8,772 nucleotides of DNA. Source: Actinomycetota bacterium. GTDB taxonomy: Bacteria > Actinomycetota > Actinomycetes > Actinomycetales > Microbacteriaceae. Below the pieces are notes generated by a model. The model saw only the letters and a list, made by a program, of their open reading frames with translations, was not told the DNA's origin and searched no databases. The translations under genes and the position numbers were made by a program. Each line of letters begins with the position of its first letter. The first letter of the stretch is position 1. Shown here piece by piece: positions 6,931-8,772 of this stretch. The stretch covers positions 1 to 8,772 of the forward strand of contig WLFS01000012.1 of the NCBI GenBank assembly GCA_009703635.1. The letters are read 5' to 3'.

Positions 6931-7820
6931 TGAGCCAAAGTCAGATTCAGGACGCAGCTCTGGCACGCATCAAAGCTGAAACGCTCATCGAGTCGCTGCC
7001 TTGGCTCCAAGATTTTCACGGAAAAGTTGTAGTCATCAAATTCGGTGGCAATGCGATGGTGGACGAGCAACTAACCAAGGCATTTGCCGAAGACATGGCG
7101 TATCTAAGATTTGTTGGTATCAAACCAGTGGTTGTTCATGGTGGGGGGCCGCAGATAACCGCAAGGCTTGCAGAACTTGGAATCGAAACTGAGTTTCGAT
7201 CAGGCCTAAGGGTCACTTCCCCTGAGGTTATGAATGTTGTCAAGGATGTCTTGAGAAATCAGATCTCCGCGCAATTAGCCAAGCTAGTTGAAGATGCGGG
7301 CGCAAAAACTCTAGTTTTGTCCGGAGAAGACTCCAACTTATTTAGGGCCGAGCAAACCACAGCAGATCAAGCAGGGAACCCACTTGATGTTGGTTTAGTG
7401 GGAGAGGTTACCCAAGTAAATCCACGCATCGTTCTGGAAGCACTGGCTGCTGGGGTGGTGCCAATTGTGTCAACAGTCGCGCCCGGTTCTGATGGCTCGC
7501 TTCTGAACGTCAATGCAGATTTGGCAGCAGCTTCGCTGGCAGTTGCGTTGGGAGCGGAAAAACTACTTCTTCTCACCGACGTCGCAGGGCTTTATAGCAA
7601 TTGGCCTAACAAAGACTCTTTGATTTCCGAAATTCGTGTTGCTGAGCTGACTGAACTGCTTCCACAACTTGAATCGGGAATGATTCCGAAGATGCAGGCT
7701 TGCCTGAATGCGCTTGCTGGGGGAGTGCCCAGGGCTCACATTATTGACGGGCGTGCGCCTCACAGCATCTTGCTCGAGATCTTCACCTCCAGCGGTGTTG
7801 GCACCTTGGTGCTACCTTAG
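6930..7820 (+). CDS. argB: Acetylglutamate kinase, arginine-sensitive hexameric type
   Basis: ATP-dependent second enzyme of arginine synthesis: it phosphorylates the gamma-carboxyl of N-acetylglutamate. The 296 residues show the amino-acid-kinase fold: KFGGNAM (37-43), the substrate loop VHGGGPQI (69-76), GLRVT (92-96), LNVNADLAAAS (192-202), LLTDVAGLYS (214-223) and SGMIPKM (249-255). Two features mark the feedback-inhibited hexameric form known from Thermotoga maritima and Pseudomonas aeruginosa: an N-terminal helix of about 30 residues before the first strand (absent from the E. coli dimer), and the C-terminal arginine-site signature with His278, Glu283 and SSGVGT (287-292). Inhibition by arginine is therefore likely and would make this the control point of the pathway. 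The ATG overlaps the argJ stop by one base (TAATG), with no clear ribosome binding site, which points to re-initiation. argF, not argD, follows after 22 bases. Confidence 0.98.
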   Translation: MSQSQIQDAALARIKAETLIESLPWLQDFHGKVVVIKFGGNAMVDEQLTKAFAEDMAYLRFVGIKPVVVHGGGPQITARLAELGIETEFRSGLRVTSPEVMNVVKDVLRNQISAQLAKLVEDAGAKTLVLSGEDSNLFRAEQTTADQAGNPLDVGLVGEVTQVNPRIVLEALAAGVVPIVSTVAPGSDGSLLNVNADLAAASLAVALGAEKLLLLTDVAGLYSNWPNKDSLISEIRVAELTELLPQLESGMIPKMQACLNALAGGVPRAHIIDGRAPHSILLEIFTSSGVGTLVLP

Positions 7821-7828
7821 AAACTTCG

Positions 7829-7835
7829 AGAGGAG
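7829..7835 (+). promoter_or_regulatory. Shine-Dalgarno sequence deciding the argF start
   Basis: AGAGGAG lies 7 bases before the ATG at 7843 and is the strongest ribosome binding site in the window. It fixes the argF start there; an in-frame ATG at 7708 lies inside argB and would add 45 residues unrelated to ornithine carbamoyltransferase. Confidence 0.88.
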
Positions 7836-7842
7836 ATTTGCT

Positions 7843-8772
7843 ATGACCCGTCATTTTTTGCGTGATGATGACATTTCTCCCGAAGAGCAGTCTGAAATTC
7901 TGGATCTTGCTGTACAACTCAAGGCCAGCCCTTATTCGGACAAGACTTTTGCTGGACCACAAACAGTTGCTCTAATTTTCGATAAGACCTCAACTCGAAC
8001 AAGAGTTTCTTTTGCAGTTGGAGTTTCTGATCTCGGGGGATCCCCTCTGATCATGGATTCTGGGTCAAGTCAGCTGGGGGTCAAGGAATCGGTAGCCGAT
8101 ACCGCAAAGGTTCTAGAACGACAAGTTGCCATGATTGTTTGGCGAACTTTTGCCCAAAGCGGTCTTGAGCAGATGGCAGCTAATTCAAGGGTGCCAGTAA
8201 TCAATAGCCTGAGCGATGATTTTCACCCCTGCCAATTGTTGGCGGATTTGATGACTATTCGAGAGCAGCTTGGTTCGCTCAAGGGCAAAGTACTTTCCTA
8301 CATCGGGGACGCCTCAAATAACATGTGCCATTCGTACATGCTGGCTGGAGTGACCGCTGGCATGAAAATCCGGATAGCCGGGCCAGCGGGTTATCAGCCG
8401 AATCCGAGAATTTACCGAAGGGCCGAGGAGATTGCTCTTCAAACTGGCGGTTCGATCGATGTCTATACCGACCCAAAGCTTGCACTGATTGATAGCGACG
8501 TAGTTGCCACCGATACCTGGATATCGATGGGTCAAGAAGCCGAGAAAGAGCAAAAGCTAAAGGACTTTGCCGGGTTTACTCTCAATCCTGAACTAATGAG
8601 CCTTGCAAAGCCAGAGGCCATCGTTTTGCACTGCCTTCCTGCCTATCGGGGCTATGAAATAGCAGCGGATGTACTGGATAGTCCGCAGTCGGTTGTTTGG
8701 GATCAGGCCGAAAACCGCTTGCATGCCCAAAAAGCCCTTATGGTTTGGCTGGCCGCACGCTCAAAAGCCTAA
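7843..8772 (+). CDS. argF: Ornithine carbamoyltransferase, anabolic type
   Basis: Cytosolic trimeric enzyme that joins ornithine and carbamoyl phosphate to give citrulline. The 309 residues are the usual length and the gene is complete, its TAA ending exactly at the window edge. The carbamoyl-phosphate loop STRTR is at 50-54, DSGSSQLG at 72-79, HPCQ at 128-131, GDASNN at 155-160, the ornithine-binding DTWISMGQE at 224-232 and the catalytic-cysteine motif HCLP at 263-266. The ornithine-type DxxxSMG motif separates it from aspartate carbamoyltransferase. It is called argF because it lies with the biosynthetic argCJB genes rather than with arcA/arcC deiminase genes. It follows argB directly with a 22-base gap that holds only its ribosome binding site; argD, the usual gene between them in actinobacteria, is absent. 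Any terminator or argR/argG/argH would lie beyond the window. Confidence 0.98.
   Translation: MTRHFLRDDDISPEEQSEILDLAVQLKASPYSDKTFAGPQTVALIFDKTSTRTRVSFAVGVSDLGGSPLIMDSGSSQLGVKESVADTAKVLERQVAMIVWRTFAQSGLEQMAANSRVPVINSLSDDFHPCQLLADLMTIREQLGSLKGKVLSYIGDASNNMCHSYMLAGVTAGMKIRIAGPAGYQPNPRIYRRAEEIALQTGGSIDVYTDPKLALIDSDVVATDTWISMGQEAEKEQKLKDFAGFTLNPELMSLAKPEAIVLHCLPAYRGYEIAADVLDSPQSVVWDQAENRLHAQKALMVWLAARSKA

Noticed and set aside
7143..7148. Run of six G in argB, considered as a phase-variation tract
   Set aside because: It encodes the invariant Gly-Gly-Gly-Pro loop of the kinase, and arginine synthesis genes are not known as phase-variable; the run is also short.
7708..7842. In-frame ATG giving a 45-residue longer ArgF
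   Set aside because: The extra residues are argB read in another frame. AGAGGAG at 7829-7835 and the family N-terminus place the start at 7843.

Overview
The window is a compact, single-strand stretch of bacterial chromosome from an actinobacterium. The gene order L20, TrmH-type RNA methyltransferase, pheS, pheT, argC, argJ, argB, argF matches the conserved actinobacterial neighbourhood (the same genes occur in this order, with insertions, in Mycobacterium tuberculosis). Base composition is near 50% GC by eye, low for that phylum. Together with the protein sequences, this suggests a small-genome freshwater Microbacteriaceae-type lineage (Rhodoluna/Aquiluna-like). That placement is inference; the phylum is much firmer.

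Layout. Positions 2-358 are the 3' part of rplT (the infC-rpmI end of the operon lies outside the window). Five bases later a TrmH/SpoU methyltransferase starts (364-1158). A strong GC-rich hairpin sits inside its first 30 codons and looks like a terminator or attenuator for the ribosomal-protein operon. pheS (1177-2217) follows after 18 bases that carry a -10-like element and no ribosome binding site, so pheS may be leaderless. pheT (2218-4716) abuts pheS with no gap. The arginine genes follow: argC (4742-5785), argJ (5782-6930), argB (6930-7820) and argF (7843-8772). argC and argF have strong Shine-Dalgarno sequences; argJ and argB overlap the preceding stop codons.

Function. The first two genes serve the ribosome. 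PheS and PheT form the two chains of phenylalanyl-tRNA synthetase. ArgJ, ArgB, ArgC and ArgF carry out the acetylated arginine pathway from glutamate to citrulline, with ArgJ recycling the acetyl group. The one missing step is ArgD (N-acetylornithine aminotransferase), usually encoded between argB and argF in this phylum; here only 22 bases separate those two genes. argG, argH and argR are not in the window, which ends exactly at the argF stop codon.

I found no mobile element, CRISPR array, tRNA, rRNA or unknown gene, and no evidence of a new multi-gene system. No intergenic stretch exceeds 30 bases. The points of interest are regulatory: the intragenic hairpin, the probable leaderless pheS start, the missing argD, and the lack of a visible arginine operator.
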